Source of the DNA: JAHJQZ01 sp963675235
Lineage (GTDB): Bacteria > Pseudomonadota > Alphaproteobacteria > Rhizobiales > Devosiaceae
DNA: 64,000 nucleotides
Assembly: GCA_963675235.2 (NCBI GenBank)
Contig: CAXXFU010000005.1
Location: 248,001 to 312,000, forward strand
Direction: 5' to 3'
The translations under genes were made by a program, and so were the position numbers. Of this stretch, positions 1 to 8,585 are shown one piece after another (the first letter of the stretch is position 1; every line of letters begins with the position of its first letter). The notes under the pieces are model-generated. The model did not search any database, was not told where the DNA came from, and worked only from the letters and a program-made list of their open reading frames with translations.

Positions 1-429
1 TGCCGCAACAACACCAGGCGCAAGGTCAAGTCACTGCGCCAGTTCATCGAGTCCCAGCAAGAAGCGGCGGCGCATGAGGACCATGCGCTGTTCCTGGACC
101 GGGATGACGCCTTTCACCAGTTCATCGGTGCCATGGGCGGCTGCCAGTCGGTCTGGCGCGTTGTCGACGACCTCAGAGGCCAGGTCGACCGCGTCCGCTA
201 CATCAGCCACCCGAGCGATCTGCCCTTCAACCTTCTGATCGGACACCACGAGCGGCTCGTCGATGCCATCGAGCGCGGGGATGCCGACATCGCCTCCTCG
301 GTCATGCTGCTGCATGTCAGCGAGGTTATCCCGAACCTGCACGACATTGCCGCGCGCCATCACATGCTGTTCTCGGACGTCGATCCGCCGGAAGAGGTGG
401 ACGCCGACGAGGACGAAGCGCAGGTCTAG
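1..429 (+). CDS. GntR-family transcriptional regulator, C-terminal (FCD) part, 5' end outside window
   Basis: The frame is open from the first base and ends at a TAG at 427-429; 142 residues are visible. They look like the all-helical FCD effector domain of FadR-subfamily GntR regulators: a D-x-x-FH motif (DDAFHQFI), then LRGQVDRVRY and HHERLVDAIERGDA, the pattern that places the metal/ligand-binding Asp and His residues. The winged-helix DNA-binding half must lie before position 1. The protein would bind a small carboxylate and control nearby transport or catabolic genes, but the ligand cannot be read here. It converges on gabD with a 24-nt gap. The acidic tail (EEVDADEDEAQV) is unremarkable. 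Family assignment is firm; target is unknown. Confidence 0.8.
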   Translation, partial: CRNNTRRKVKSLRQFIESQQEAAAHEDHALFLDRDDAFHQFIGAMGGCQSVWRVVDDLRGQVDRVRYISHPSDLPFNLLIGHHERLVDAIERGDADIASSVMLLHVSEVIPNLHDIAARHHMLFSDVDPPEEVDADEDEAQV

Positions 430-453
430 ACGGCCAGCCCCCTGCCCGCCCGC

Positions 454-1899
454 CTACCAGTTGGTGGCGATGTACTTGGTCTCGGTGAATTCCATCAGTC
501 CGACATGGGCGCCCTCGCGACCGATGCCCGATTGCTTCATGCCGCCGAACGGCGCCGCCGGATCGGAGACCAAACCGCGATTGAGCGCGATCATGCCGGC
601 GTCGATGCCTTCGGAAACCCTCAGGCCCCGCGCCAGGTCGCCAGTAAAGACATAGGCGACCAGGCCGTATTCGGTCTCGTTGGACAAAGCGATGGCCTCT
701 TCCTCGGTGTCAAAGGCGATCACCGGGGCGACCGGGCCGAAGATTTCCTCGGTCAGCACCAGGGCATTTTTCGGCACCTTGGTCAGAACGGTGGCGTCGT
801 AGAAATAGCCCGGACCCTGATGCGCATGCCCGCCGGTCAGGATTTCGGCACCCTTGGCGACGGCGTCCTGAACCAATTCGACCACCTTGGCGCGGCTGGC
901 CTCGTTGACCAGCGGCCCGAGCGTCACGCCGTCCTCGTAGCCGGGCCCTATCTTCATCGCGCCCATCTTGGCGGCGAGCTTTTCTGCGAATTCATCAGCG
1001 ACGCTGCGCTGGACATAAAGGCGGTTGGCGGCGGTGCAGGCCTCACCGCCATTGCGCATCTTGGCGATCATGGCGCCCTCAACCGCCGCGTCGATATCGG
1101 CGTCGTCGAAGACCACGAACGGCGCGTTGCCGCCCAGTTCCATGGCGCAGGAGATGATGTTCTCCGAGGCCAGCTTGAGCAGAACCTTTCCGACCTCGGT
1201 CGAACCGGTGAAGCTGAGCTTGCGCACGCGCTCATCGGCAAGCATGGCGCCAACGACCTTGCTTGCGGTCGAGGTGGTGATGACATTGACGACACCGTCC
1301 GGCACCCCGGCTTCGGCAAGGATACCGGCCATGGCATAGGCAGTGAGCGGGGTTTCGGTCGCCGGCTTGAGGACGACGGCACAGCCTGCGGCAAGCGCCG
1401 GGCCGATCTTGCGGGTCGCCATTGCGGCGGGGAAATTCCACGGCGTGATCAGCACCGATATGCCGATCGGCTGGTGCTCGACCATGATGCGGTTGGCCCC
1501 GCTCGGCGCCATGTAGAGTTCGCCGTTGAGCCGTACGGCTTCCTCGGAGAACCAGCGGAAGAATTCTGCGGCATAGGCGACTTCGCCGCGGGCATCGGGC
1601 AGCGCCTTGCCGTTCTCGTAGGCGATGATCTCGGCCAGTTCCTCATGGCGCGCCACCATCAGCTCGAACGCCTTCCTGAGGATTTCTCCACGCTGGCGCG
1701 GCGGCGTCTTCGCCCAGGACTTTGCCGCGGCGTCGGCGGCATCGATGGCACGAATGGCGTCCTCCGGGCTGGCGTTGGCGATAGTGGTCAGAACCCCGCC
1801 CGTTGCCGGGTCGATGACATCGATACGTTCAGGCCGCGAGCCGTCCTGCCATTTGCCGGCGATGAACAGGTCGGTCTTGAGCTTGGCAAAATCGGGCAT
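454..1899 (-). CDS. gabD: NAD(P)-dependent succinate-semialdehyde dehydrogenase (aldehyde dehydrogenase family)
   Basis: 481 residues, the normal length for GabD. It oxidises succinate semialdehyde to succinate in the cytoplasm, the last step of GABA and some lysine/polyamine degradation. Visible signatures: ITPWNFP and KPATETP (cofactor site), FTGSTEVG, the general-base glutamate in MELGGNAP, and the nucleophilic cysteine in GGEACTAANR. The start is ATG at 1899 because GAGGAAG lies a few bases upstream; the frame stays open further upstream but that part is low-complexity and unlike the family. The gene lies downstream of azlCD on the same strand with a 170-nt gap, so it may be independent. 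The exact substrate could be another semialdehyde (for example glutarate semialdehyde); the family call itself is firm. Confidence 0.85.
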   Translation of the reverse strand: MPDFAKLKTDLFIAGKWQDGSRPERIDVIDPATGGVLTTIANASPEDAIRAIDAADAAAKSWAKTPPRQRGEILRKAFELMVARHEELAEIIAYENGKALPDARGEVAYAAEFFRWFSEEAVRLNGELYMAPSGANRIMVEHQPIGISVLITPWNFPAAMATRKIGPALAAGCAVVLKPATETPLTAYAMAGILAEAGVPDGVVNVITTSTASKVVGAMLADERVRKLSFTGSTEVGKVLLKLASENIISCAMELGGNAPFVVFDDADIDAAVEGAMIAKMRNGGEACTAANRLYVQRSVADEFAEKLAAKMGAMKIGPGYEDGVTLGPLVNEASRAKVVELVQDAVAKGAEILTGGHAHQGPGYFYDATVLTKVPKNALVLTEEIFGPVAPVIAFDTEEEAIALSNETEYGLVAYVFTGDLARGLRVSEGIDAGMIALNRGLVSDPAAPFGGMKQSGIGREGAHVGLMEFTETKYIATNW

Positions 1900-1987
1900 G
1901 TCGCTTCCTCGGGTCTGAACGGATGTCATTGCTGTGGCAGACGGCATCCCGGCCGCCGCAACCGGGATCAAACCAACATGGGCAGTG

Positions 1988-2010
1988 CCGGTCATGCAAG
2001 CCATGACCGG
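1988..2010. other. 9-bp perfect hairpin between azlD and gabD
   Basis: CCGGTCATG and its exact complement CATGACCGG are separated by 5 nt. There is no T-run on either side, so it is not a classical intrinsic terminator. It may be a processing or attenuation hairpin between azlD and gabD, or an operator for gabD. Confidence 0.4.
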
Positions 2011-2069
2011 AAGCCAGTATGCATGAGCCGGCGTGATTGCCATTTTCAGCGGATTTCACGCACGGCGCC

Positions 2070-2393
2070 TCAGCCGAAAAGAAAGGTTCCCAGACCGAAA
2101 GCCAGCGCCCCGGCAAGCGTCGGCAGCACCACGGAGGGTCGCATGGCATAGGCGGCCAGCACAGCAACGGTGCCGAGGATCAGCGGCAGGTCCTCGCTGA
2201 TCTCCGGAGAGATCATCGGCAGCACCGAGGCGGTGAACAGGGTAGCGATGGCCGCCGGCCCGGTGGCGGCGAGAAAACGCTGCAGCGGACCGTTAGCACC
2301 GGACCGCGACAGCGGCAGCTTGGTCGGCACGAAGCGAAAGGCCCACGTGGTCAGACCGACAACAAAGGCCAGAACGATGAGTTCGGGTCTCAT
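2070..2393 (-). CDS. azlD: AzlD family branched-chain amino acid export subunit
   Basis: 107 residues with four hydrophobic segments, the usual size of AzlD, the small partner of the AzlC exporter. Recognisable features are the start MRPELIVLAFVVGLTTWAFR, the R-x-P-T-K-L motif and the central LFTASVLPMI. With AzlC it is expected to form an inner-membrane exporter for branched-chain amino acids or analogues. The ATG overlaps the azlC stop codon by 4 nt (ATGA), which implies translational coupling. A longer frame upstream is the azlC antiphase reading and is not coding. Confidence 0.88.
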   Translation of the reverse strand: MRPELIVLAFVVGLTTWAFRFVPTKLPLSRSGANGPLQRFLAATGPAAIATLFTASVLPMISPEISEDLPLILGTVAVLAAYAMRPSVVLPTLAGALAFGLGTFLFG

Positions 2394-3148
2394 GGCAACA
2401 CCTTCCGCTTCCTGATCGTGCCCGCCAGCGCTCCCACCACCATGCCGGCGATGATGCCGAGCGTCGGGGAGAACGCCAGCGTGCCGACGATGGTGGCGCC
2501 GACCGCGACGACCACGGCCGGCAACTGCGTGCGGCTCAGGATCGAAAGCAACAACGCCAGGAACAGGGCCGGCAGCATGAAGCTCAACCCGGCATCGACG
2601 ATCGGATAGTCGTCGAGGGCCCCCTCGCCCGTCACCGCACCCAGTCCGGTGCCCAAAACCCAGGCGAGATAGGCGCCGATGCCGACGCCACCGACGAAAC
2701 GCTCGGAAAAAGGTGTGCCCCGCGCCAACGCGCCGAGCGTGGTGGCAAAGACCTCGTCGGTCAGGCACCAGCCCCAGAGCCAGGAATAACGCGTGCTGGC
2801 GTGCTTGCCGGCCTTTTCCATCAGGGTCGGGCCGTACATGACGTGGCGCAGGTTCATGACGATCAGCGTCAGCGCCGACACGACAATCGGCGCGCCGCCC
2901 GCGACCAGGGCCAGGGCCAGGAACTGCGCCGCACCGGCAAAGATCACCACCGAGAACAGCAGCGCTTCCGCGACGCTCAATCCGGCGCGGGTGGCGGCGA
3001 CGCCGAAGGAAAACGCGATGGGGAAATAGCCGAGCACCAGCGGGATCGACATGGCGAGCCCGGAGCGGAAGCTGGTTTTGCCGGGTGCGGTTTTGGGCAG
3101 GATGTCACTTTGCGCGGCAGCCCGATTGCTTGCAGGTGTCTGGTTCAT
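2390..3148 (-). CDS. azlC: AzlC family branched-chain amino acid exporter
   Basis: 252 residues, a full-length AzlC: a short cytoplasmic N-terminus, then hydrophobic helices with SIPLVLGYFPIAFSFGVAA, FAGAAQFLALAL, MNLRHVMYGP and WCLTDEVFA, all hallmark AzlC stretches. It forms the large membrane subunit of the AzlCD efflux system, which in Bacillus confers azaleucine resistance. The start is ATG at 3148, which overlaps the stop of the upstream XRE-cupin gene by 4 nt. The three genes 3705-2070 therefore form a tightly coupled operon, with the regulator first. Substrate specificity is inferred from the family only. Confidence 0.9.
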   Translation of the reverse strand: MNQTPASNRAAAQSDILPKTAPGKTSFRSGLAMSIPLVLGYFPIAFSFGVAATRAGLSVAEALLFSVVIFAGAAQFLALALVAGGAPIVVSALTLIVMNLRHVMYGPTLMEKAGKHASTRYSWLWGWCLTDEVFATTLGALARGTPFSERFVGGVGIGAYLAWVLGTGLGAVTGEGALDDYPIVDAGLSFMLPALFLALLLSILSRTQLPAVVVAVGATIVGTLAFSPTLGIIAGMVVGALAGTIRKRKVLP

Positions 3149-3705
3149 CGCAGCGCATCCATCACCAGCAGGATCAGCGCCGGCCCGCCCAGGGCCTCGT
3201 AGGAGTGGGCGACATCTCCGGCGAAACGGAAATAGTCGCCCGTGTCGAGTTCCGTTTCCTGGCTGCGCGGGCCGATCCGCACCCGACCATGCGCGACGAA
3301 GGCATGCTCGATGGTTCCGCGCGGATGGGCGTCGGCGCTGCGCACCGATCCCGGGGTCAGTGAAATGCGGTAGAGATCGCGGCGACGGTCTGCCGGCGAC
3401 TTGTCGAGCAGGACCGCCGTGAAGTCCGCCTCGTCGGCGGCAATGGATGTCCCCTGGCCGGCCCGGATCAGCGCCGAACTGTCCGAGACGCCCTCGAACA
3501 GGGCGGAGAACGGCACGCCCAACGCCATTGCGATGGCCCAGAGCGTTTCGACATTGGGATTGCCCTTGCCGGCCTCGAGCTGGCTGAGTGTCGACTTGGC
3601 CAGCCCGGCGCGCGCCGCCAGCGCCGACAGCGACAGATGCGCCACGGAACGTTCGCGCTCGATGGCACGGGCAATGACGATGTTCGGCGGCACGCTGTCG
3701 CTCAC
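3145..3705 (-). CDS. XRE-family regulator with C-terminal cupin domain
   Basis: 186 residues. An N-terminal HTH_3 (LSLSALAARAGLAKSTLSQLEAGKGNPNVETLW, written here only by its key elements AARAGLAKSTLSQLE and NPNVETLW) is followed by a small cupin barrel (EHAFVAHGRVRIG, DTGDYFRFAGDVAHSYEAL). This architecture is commonly encoded next to azlCD and senses a small ligand. The start is GTG at 3705, preceded by GGGGAGGG; an upstream extension lacks a ribosome site and is proline/arginine noise. It is the first gene of the azl operon, so autoregulation through the palindrome at 3768-3785 is likely. Whether it represses or activates is unknown. Confidence 0.85.
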   Translation of the reverse strand: MSDSVPPNIVIARAIERERSVAHLSLSALAARAGLAKSTLSQLEAGKGNPNVETLWAIAMALGVPFSALFEGVSDSSALIRAGQGTSIAADEADFTAVLLDKSPADRRRDLYRISLTPGSVRSADAHPRGTIEHAFVAHGRVRIGPRSQETELDTGDYFRFAGDVAHSYEALGGPALILLVMDALR

Positions 3706-3767
3706 GGCGCCCTCCCCTGGCCACGGGCAAGCGGATGTCTTGGCTGCCCTCGGATGGGGCAGCCGCC

Positions 3768-3785
3768 CGTTCGTTATAACGAACG
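3768..3785. promoter_or_regulatory. 18-bp perfect palindrome, probable operator of the XRE-azlCD operon
   Basis: CGTTCGTTATAACGAACG is its own reverse complement. It lies 63 nt upstream of the GTG of the XRE-cupin gene, where a promoter is expected, and a further GTTCG half-site follows at 3788. XRE-cupin regulators commonly bind such inverted repeats and are autoregulated. That this protein binds here is inference. Confidence 0.7.
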
Positions 3786-3818
3786 TTGTTCGCCAGTACA
3801 ATCAGGGATGCGTTAAAA

Positions 3819-3842
3819 GCGGCGCTGTCTTGTCAGCGCCGC
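3819..3842 (-). terminator. Rho-independent terminator of the CUT1 sugar operon
   Basis: GCGGCGCTG and its exact complement CAGCGCCGC flank a 6-nt loop. Read on the minus strand the stem is followed by TTTTAAC. It lies about 90 nt after the stop of the last gene of the operon that runs from 9482 to 3933. Confidence 0.75.
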
Positions 3843-3932
3843 GCCGGGGATGACAGGCCGGAAATGCGTGCTTTGCGGGCGTCGAGGCGCAAGACGACCA
3901 ACATCGCCCGCAAATGCGGAATGGTGTCGGGA

Positions 3933-4691
3933 CTACAGCCCGAGCGAGCGGGTGTAGTCTATGGAACGGCGGGCGAAGCGCTGCCAATCGGCCGGATTGT
4001 CGTGCTCGGCGACAAGATGGTCGGCGGGCGTCGTGGCAAAAAGCGGTGCCAGCGCCTTCCAGTCGACAATGCCGTCGCCGGTCGCGGCCCAGCCGCCGTC
4101 TTCCTTCGTGCCAAGCGGTGCCGTGTCCTTCAACTGGATGATCCGGATGCGGTCGGCATAGCGCTTGATCTCGGTCACCGGGTCGGCGCCGCCACGCACC
4201 ACCCAGGCGAAATCGATCTCGAAGCCGACACCCGCCCCTGACGCTTCGAGCATCAGGTCGATGGGCCGGTTGCCGTCGGCAAGGGGCCGGAACTCGTAGT
4301 CATGGTTGTGCCAGACGACCTGGAGTCCGCGTTTGCCGACGTGCTCGGCCCGCTCGGCAAGGCTCTCACCCAGCCTACGCCAGAAGGCGGAGTCGGCGCC
4401 GCGCTTATCGGCGTCGATCCATGGCGGGATCATGTAGGTGGCACCGAGCGTTTCGGCGATATCGGCGAAGCGCTCGGTCTCGTGAAGCAGGCCGTCGAGC
4501 GGCATGTGAAAACCCCAGCACTGGAGATCCGCGGCGTCGAGCGCCTGCCGGAAAGCTTTCGGGTCCTGCTCATAGGCGGGCAGCCACGGCTCGATCGCCG
4601 TGTAGCCCATTTCCCTGAGGATGGGGAATTGCGCCTCTAGGGGCGGGAACAGCCGGGAGGAATATAGCTGATATGCGATCTTGTAGACCAT
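3933..4691 (-). CDS. Sugar phosphate isomerase/epimerase family protein (AP-endonuclease-2 TIM barrel)
   Basis: 252 residues, a complete xylose-isomerase-like TIM barrel. The divalent-metal-binding strands are visible: IEPW (early Glu), WHNHDYEF, EIDFAWV, RIIQLKD and VAEHDNP near the C-terminus. Such proteins isomerise or epimerise keto sugars, inosose or sugar acids in the cytoplasm. It is the last gene of the CUT1 transporter operon, 43 nt after the VOC gene, so it should act on the imported sugar or a product of it. The precise substrate cannot be assigned. Confidence 0.8.
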   Translation of the reverse strand: MVYKIAYQLYSSRLFPPLEAQFPILREMGYTAIEPWLPAYEQDPKAFRQALDAADLQCWGFHMPLDGLLHETERFADIAETLGATYMIPPWIDADKRGADSAFWRRLGESLAERAEHVGKRGLQVVWHNHDYEFRPLADGNRPIDLMLEASGAGVGFEIDFAWVVRGGADPVTEIKRYADRIRIIQLKDTAPLGTKEDGGWAATGDGIVDWKALAPLFATTPADHLVAEHDNPADWQRFARRSIDYTRSLGL

Positions 4692-4734
4692 GTCCCGCTC
4701 CTTTCGGTCAGTCAGTCGAATGGCGTCCAGCCGA

Positions 4735-5214
4735 TCAGGGCTGGGGTTCCATGTCCTTATCGAACTCGAGAAGTTCGATAAGCGCGCCGAGCTGGGGCGC
4801 CGAGTCGTAATAGGCGTAACGTCCGCCGCCGCCGTCGAATTCGCCGCGCTGCAGCATCTTGAGGCCTTTCGACTCCAGGTATTCGTGGCGCTTGGTCAGG
4901 TTGCGGGTCTTGAAGGCGATGTGATGCACGCCGGGGCCACGTTCTTCCAGAAGGTCGCGCCATGCGCTCTTTTCCGGTCCGGGCTGCAGGAACTCGACGT
5001 CGATATTGCCGAACTGGAAGGTCCGGATGAGGCAGCCAACGCGCGCCGGCTTGCCCATATAGATGGCCTGGGCTTCGTCGGGTTCGGCTGCCTTACCGAG
5101 CTCGGGAAGAGGTTTGCCCACCAGGTCGGCAAACCATTGCGCCGACGTGTCGACATCATGGGTGACAAAGCACACCTGCATCATGGCGTCTTCGTCCAGA
5201 AGCCGCTTGTCCAT
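4735..5214 (-). CDS. VOC (glyoxalase/bleomycin-resistance) superfamily protein
   Basis: 159 residues with two beta-alpha-beta-beta-beta modules: VCFVTHDVDTSAQWFADLVG with a metal-ligand His, VEFLQPG, GVHHIAFKTRN and LIELLEF with a terminal Glu. The spacing of His and Glu fits a single divalent-metal site as in methylmalonyl-CoA epimerase, glyoxalase I and extradiol dioxygenase relatives. It sits between the sugar-binding protein gene and the isomerase gene. A role as epimerase or isomerase on a sugar-derived keto acid is plausible but not shown. Confidence 0.75.
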   Translation of the reverse strand: MDKRLLDEDAMMQVCFVTHDVDTSAQWFADLVGKPLPELGKAAEPDEAQAIYMGKPARVGCLIRTFQFGNIDVEFLQPGPEKSAWRDLLEERGPGVHHIAFKTRNLTKRHEYLESKGLKMLQRGEFDGGGGRYAYYDSAPQLGALIELLEFDKDMEPQP

Positions 5215-5285
5215 GTTGATTGTCCTATGACGGAAATTGAAAGGGACGGGCGGGCCCGAAGGCGCCGCCCGCCTTGGGAGGTTTG

Positions 5286-6533
5286 TTAGCCGAGGATGAT
5301 GTCGTAGTTGTCTTCCAGATCGGCGATGGCGTCATCAACGCTCATTTCCGGATCGCTCCAGAAATTGAAGACGACATCCCACAAGGAAGACTGCCAGTCG
5401 GCATCGACCATCGAGTGCGGGTTCTGCACCTGGTGGTCGGGATCCTCGAGATAGCCGAGAACGGCGGTCGAGCAGGCATCGAGCACGTCCTTGGGCGCGT
5501 CGAGACGGGTCGGAGTCGAGCCCTTCTGGGCAGCGAAATCGGCCTGGACCTGCGGGTCGGCAACGGTCGCGACGAAGTCGAGTTCGGCCGCGTCGATCTC
5601 TTCGGACTGGTTGCCGAGAATGCCCCAGCTGTCGACGGTCACCGGAACCGCAAGGGCGCCGGGGATCTGTTCGCAGCCGAATTCGACGCCGGCGGTCTGG
5701 CCGGCGGCAAGGAATTCACCCTTCATCCAGTCGCCATGAATCTGCATCAGGGCCTGGCCGGTGATCACCATGTTGGTGGTGAGGTTCCATTCGCGGTTGG
5801 GCGAGCCCTCGTCGGCGGCCTGCTGGAAGCGGCGCACCCACTCGAGCAGGTTGCGCATCTGGTCGCTCGAAATCGCTTCAAGGCTCGGCTCGGCGCCATA
5901 GATGTCGTTGTAGAATTCGGCGCCGCCGACAGCAGCCGCCAGCGCGTGCGTCAGGTAGCCGACTTGCCACTGCTGGCCACCGATGGCAATCGGAATGAAG
6001 CCGGCCGCCTCGATCTTGTCGAAATCGGCGAACATCTCCTCAAGCGAGGTCCAGGCTTCCGGATCGACGCCGGCCTTCTCGGCCACGTCCTTGGAATAAT
6101 AGAGCATGCCGTCGATATGGATGCCGGTCGGCACCTTGTAGATGTCGCCATCGACGGTGATCGACTGCACCACCGAGGACGGATAGTGCTCGAGAATGCC
6201 GTTCTCTTCCATGAAGTCGGTGAGCGGACGGTCGAAGCCGAGTTCCTTGAGGTCGCGATAGACGCCCGGGCTCGATTCGAGGAAGACGTTGGGCGGATTG
6301 CCGCCGGTGATCAGGTTGATCAGGCTGACATTGGAGCCAGTGTCATGGGGAATGGCGATGTCGGTCCAGACGTTGCCCTTGGCCTCGAAGTCGGCCTTGA
6401 GCACGTTGAGCGCCGCCACTTCCGGCCCGGACGACCAGTTGTGATAGATGACCAGATCGGCAGCCAGCGCGCCGCCGGCAAACGATCCCATCATGAGCCC
6501 GGCAGCAAGTCCTGCCAAAGTACTGTGACGCAT
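5286..6533 (-). CDS. CUT1 ABC transporter periplasmic sugar-binding protein
   Basis: 415 residues. A Sec signal peptide (residues 1-24, hydrophobic core, cleavage after GALA-A) precedes an extracellular solute-binding protein family 1 fold (LVIYHNWSSGPEVAALNVLKADFE, abbreviated here to its diagnostic NWSSGPE start; YNKD-like YYSKDVAEKAGVDPE; IHGDWMKGEF). It captures a carbohydrate in the periplasm and delivers it to the permeases encoded upstream. Gene order in the operon is permease, permease, ATPase, binding protein, which is unusual because the binding protein normally comes first. The ligand is unknown. Confidence 0.88.
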   Translation of the reverse strand: MRHSTLAGLAAGLMMGSFAGGALAADLVIYHNWSSGPEVAALNVLKADFEAKGNVWTDIAIPHDTGSNVSLINLITGGNPPNVFLESSPGVYRDLKELGFDRPLTDFMEENGILEHYPSSVVQSITVDGDIYKVPTGIHIDGMLYYSKDVAEKAGVDPEAWTSLEEMFADFDKIEAAGFIPIAIGGQQWQVGYLTHALAAAVGGAEFYNDIYGAEPSLEAISSDQMRNLLEWVRRFQQAADEGSPNREWNLTTNMVITGQALMQIHGDWMKGEFLAAGQTAGVEFGCEQIPGALAVPVTVDSWGILGNQSEEIDAAELDFVATVADPQVQADFAAQKGSTPTRLDAPKDVLDACSTAVLGYLEDPDHQVQNPHSMVDADWQSSLWDVVFNFWSDPEMSVDDAIADLEDNYDIILG

Positions 6534-6553
6534 TTCTCTCTCCCTTGTTGAGG

Positions 6554-7651
6554 CTAGATCCGCCGCCCGGTCCGGGCGTCGAAAAGATTGGCCTTGTTCC
6601 GCTGGAACCCCACGACCGCCTGCCCGCCGCTCTTGAAGCGGCCCGTCTTGTCGGGGGCGATGCGGAGAGCCAGAAGCTCGTCCTCGAAATCGAGGAAAAC
6701 GGTGGCATCCGAACCGGTGCGTTCGGTATAGCGAACCGGCAGTTCGAACTTGCCGGCGCAGTCCGGCATTTCCTCGAACAGGCCGAAATGCTCGGGCCTG
6801 AGGCCGGCGATAATCTCGGCGCCATCTTCGGGCGTATCGGCAAAACGGTAGTCGGAGACGTCGATCCGGACGCCCGAGGGGAAGACCGCCTCGATCAGCC
6901 CGCCGTCCTTGGCAAGCCTTGCCGGCCTGAGGTTCATCGCCGGCGAGCCGATGAAGCCGGCGACGAACAGGTTGGCCGGCTCCTCGTAGACCTCGTCCGG
7001 AGTGCCGAACTGCTGGATGACGCCGCCATCCATGATGGCGATCTTGGTGGCCATGGTCATGGCCTCGATCTGGTCGTGGGTGACGTAGATGATGGTCTGC
7101 TTGAGCTCGTCATGGAGCTTCTTGATCTCGAGCCGCATCTCGGTGCGGAGCTTGGCGTCAAGATTGGACAGCGGCTCATCGAACAGGAACACCTCGACAT
7201 TCTTCACCAGGGCCCGGCCGATGGCGACGCGCTGGCGCTGGCCGCCGGACAACTGGGCCGGCTTGCGGTCGAGAAGCGGTTCGATCTGCAACAGCTTCGC
7301 GGCCCAGGAGATGCGCTGCTTGATCTCTTCGGCGGGCAGCTTGGAAGCAGACAGGCCGAACTTGAGATTTCCGTAGACCGTCTTGGTCGGATAGAGCGCA
7401 TAGGATTGGAAGACCATGGCCAGCCCGCGGTCCTTGGGCTCGAGATCGGTGACTTCGCGCTCGCCGATCATGATGCGCCCATCGGTGACTTCGAGCAGCC
7501 CGGCCAGGAGGTTGAGCAGGGTTGTTTTGCCGCAGCCGGACGGGCCCAGGAGCACGAGGAAATCCCCGTCATCGATCCTCAGATTGAGGTCGTTGAGGAC
7601 CGTGACCGACCCGAAGGACTTGACGATATGTTCGAAACTGACCTGTGGCAT
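6554..7651 (-). CDS. UgpC/MalK-type sugar ABC transporter ATP-binding protein
   Basis: 365 residues. An N-terminal ABC ATPase shows Walker A GPSGCGKTT, the Q-loop in MVFQSYALYP, signature LSGGQRQRVAIGRAL, Walker B VFLFDEPLSNLDAK and switch His in YVTHDQIEAM. A C-terminal regulatory MOBE/TOBE domain follows (EIIAGLRPEHF). It energises the two permeases encoded just upstream. I chose ATG 7651, which has AAGGG upstream; an in-frame TTG five codons earlier overlaps the permease stop and is less likely. Confidence 0.92.
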   Translation of the reverse strand: MPQVSFEHIVKSFGSVTVLNDLNLRIDDGDFLVLLGPSGCGKTTLLNLLAGLLEVTDGRIMIGEREVTDLEPKDRGLAMVFQSYALYPTKTVYGNLKFGLSASKLPAEEIKQRISWAAKLLQIEPLLDRKPAQLSGGQRQRVAIGRALVKNVEVFLFDEPLSNLDAKLRTEMRLEIKKLHDELKQTIIYVTHDQIEAMTMATKIAIMDGGVIQQFGTPDEVYEEPANLFVAGFIGSPAMNLRPARLAKDGGLIEAVFPSGVRIDVSDYRFADTPEDGAEIIAGLRPEHFGLFEEMPDCAGKFELPVRYTERTGSDATVFLDFEDELLALRIAPDKTGRFKSGGQAVVGFQRNKANLFDARTGRRI

Positions 7652-7662
7652 GAGTGGACCGA

Positions 7663-8583
7663 TCAACCCTTGATCGCGCCGGCGGTAACACCCTGAACGA
7701 AGAGCTTGCCGACTGCGAAATAGACAACGAGAGGCGGAATGGCGGTGAGCAGAGCACCGGCCATGTTCTGTGCGTAATTTGTGGTGCCGGTCGAAACCGT
7801 CACCAGATTGGCGAGATTGACCGTCATCGGCTGGCTGTTGAGCCCGCCGAAGGTCACGCCGATCAGGTAGTCATTCCAGATCGAGGTAATCTGCAGGATG
7901 AGCACGACGATGAGGATATTGCCCGACATCGGCACGATGATCTCGACGAAGATCTTCCAGAACGAGCCCGAGTCCATCACCGCCGCACTCATGATCTCGG
8001 TCGGGATGTCCTTGTAGTAGTTGCGGAAGATCAGGGTTAGCACCGGCATGGCGAGCACGGCGTGCACCACCGCGATGCCCCAGATCGTGCCGTAGATCTT
8101 GACGGTCGAGGTCATGACGATCAGCGGGTACATGATGATCTGGAAGGGCACGAAGGCGCAAATGAACAGGATGAACAGGAACGGACCGGCCCATCTGACG
8201 TTCCACAGCGCCAGCGCGTAGCCGGTGACCATCGACAGGATGATCGACAGAACCAGCGACGGCCCGAGGATCGAGACCGAGTTCCAGAACCCGACCTTGA
8301 GCCCGTTGCAGCGGATGCCCGAGCAGGCGTGGTTCCAGGCGTGATCCCAGGCGTCCCAACTCCAGAAATAGGGCAGCGAGAAGATGGCGCCTTCGCGGAT
8401 CTGGTCCATCGACTTGAACGAGGTGACAACGACGACATAGAGCGGCACGGAAAAGAACAGCGCGCAGATGGTGAGGAAGGCGATGACGGCGATGGAGCGG
8501 CCTGAAATCCGCTTCTTGCGGCGCGGGAAGTACTGAACCGTCGGAGTGTTGCCGATCGTGGCGGCCCTGGTCTGGCTGGACAT
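7663..8583 (-). CDS. CUT1 ABC transporter permease (MalG/UgpE type)
   Basis: 306 residues. After a cytoplasmic arginine-rich N-terminus come six predicted membrane segments (AVIAFLTICALFFSVPLYVV, VSILGPSLVLSIILSMVTGY, FILFICAFVPFQIIMYPLIV and others). The EAA loop is present in the form EIMSAAVMDSGSFWKIFVEIIVP. It forms half of the inner-membrane channel. The start is taken as ATG 8583 since GGGGAG lies 6 nt upstream of it; a GTG two codons earlier overlaps the stop of the preceding permease. The operon is contiguous with 8586-9482. Confidence 0.9.
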   Translation of the reverse strand: MSSQTRAATIGNTPTVQYFPRRKKRISGRSIAVIAFLTICALFFSVPLYVVVVTSFKSMDQIREGAIFSLPYFWSWDAWDHAWNHACSGIRCNGLKVGFWNSVSILGPSLVLSIILSMVTGYALALWNVRWAGPFLFILFICAFVPFQIIMYPLIVMTSTVKIYGTIWGIAVVHAVLAMPVLTLIFRNYYKDIPTEIMSAAVMDSGSFWKIFVEIIVPMSGNILIVVLILQITSIWNDYLIGVTFGGLNSQPMTVNLANLVTVSTGTTNYAQNMAGALLTAIPPLVVYFAVGKLFVQGVTAGAIKG

Positions 8584-8585
8584 GA

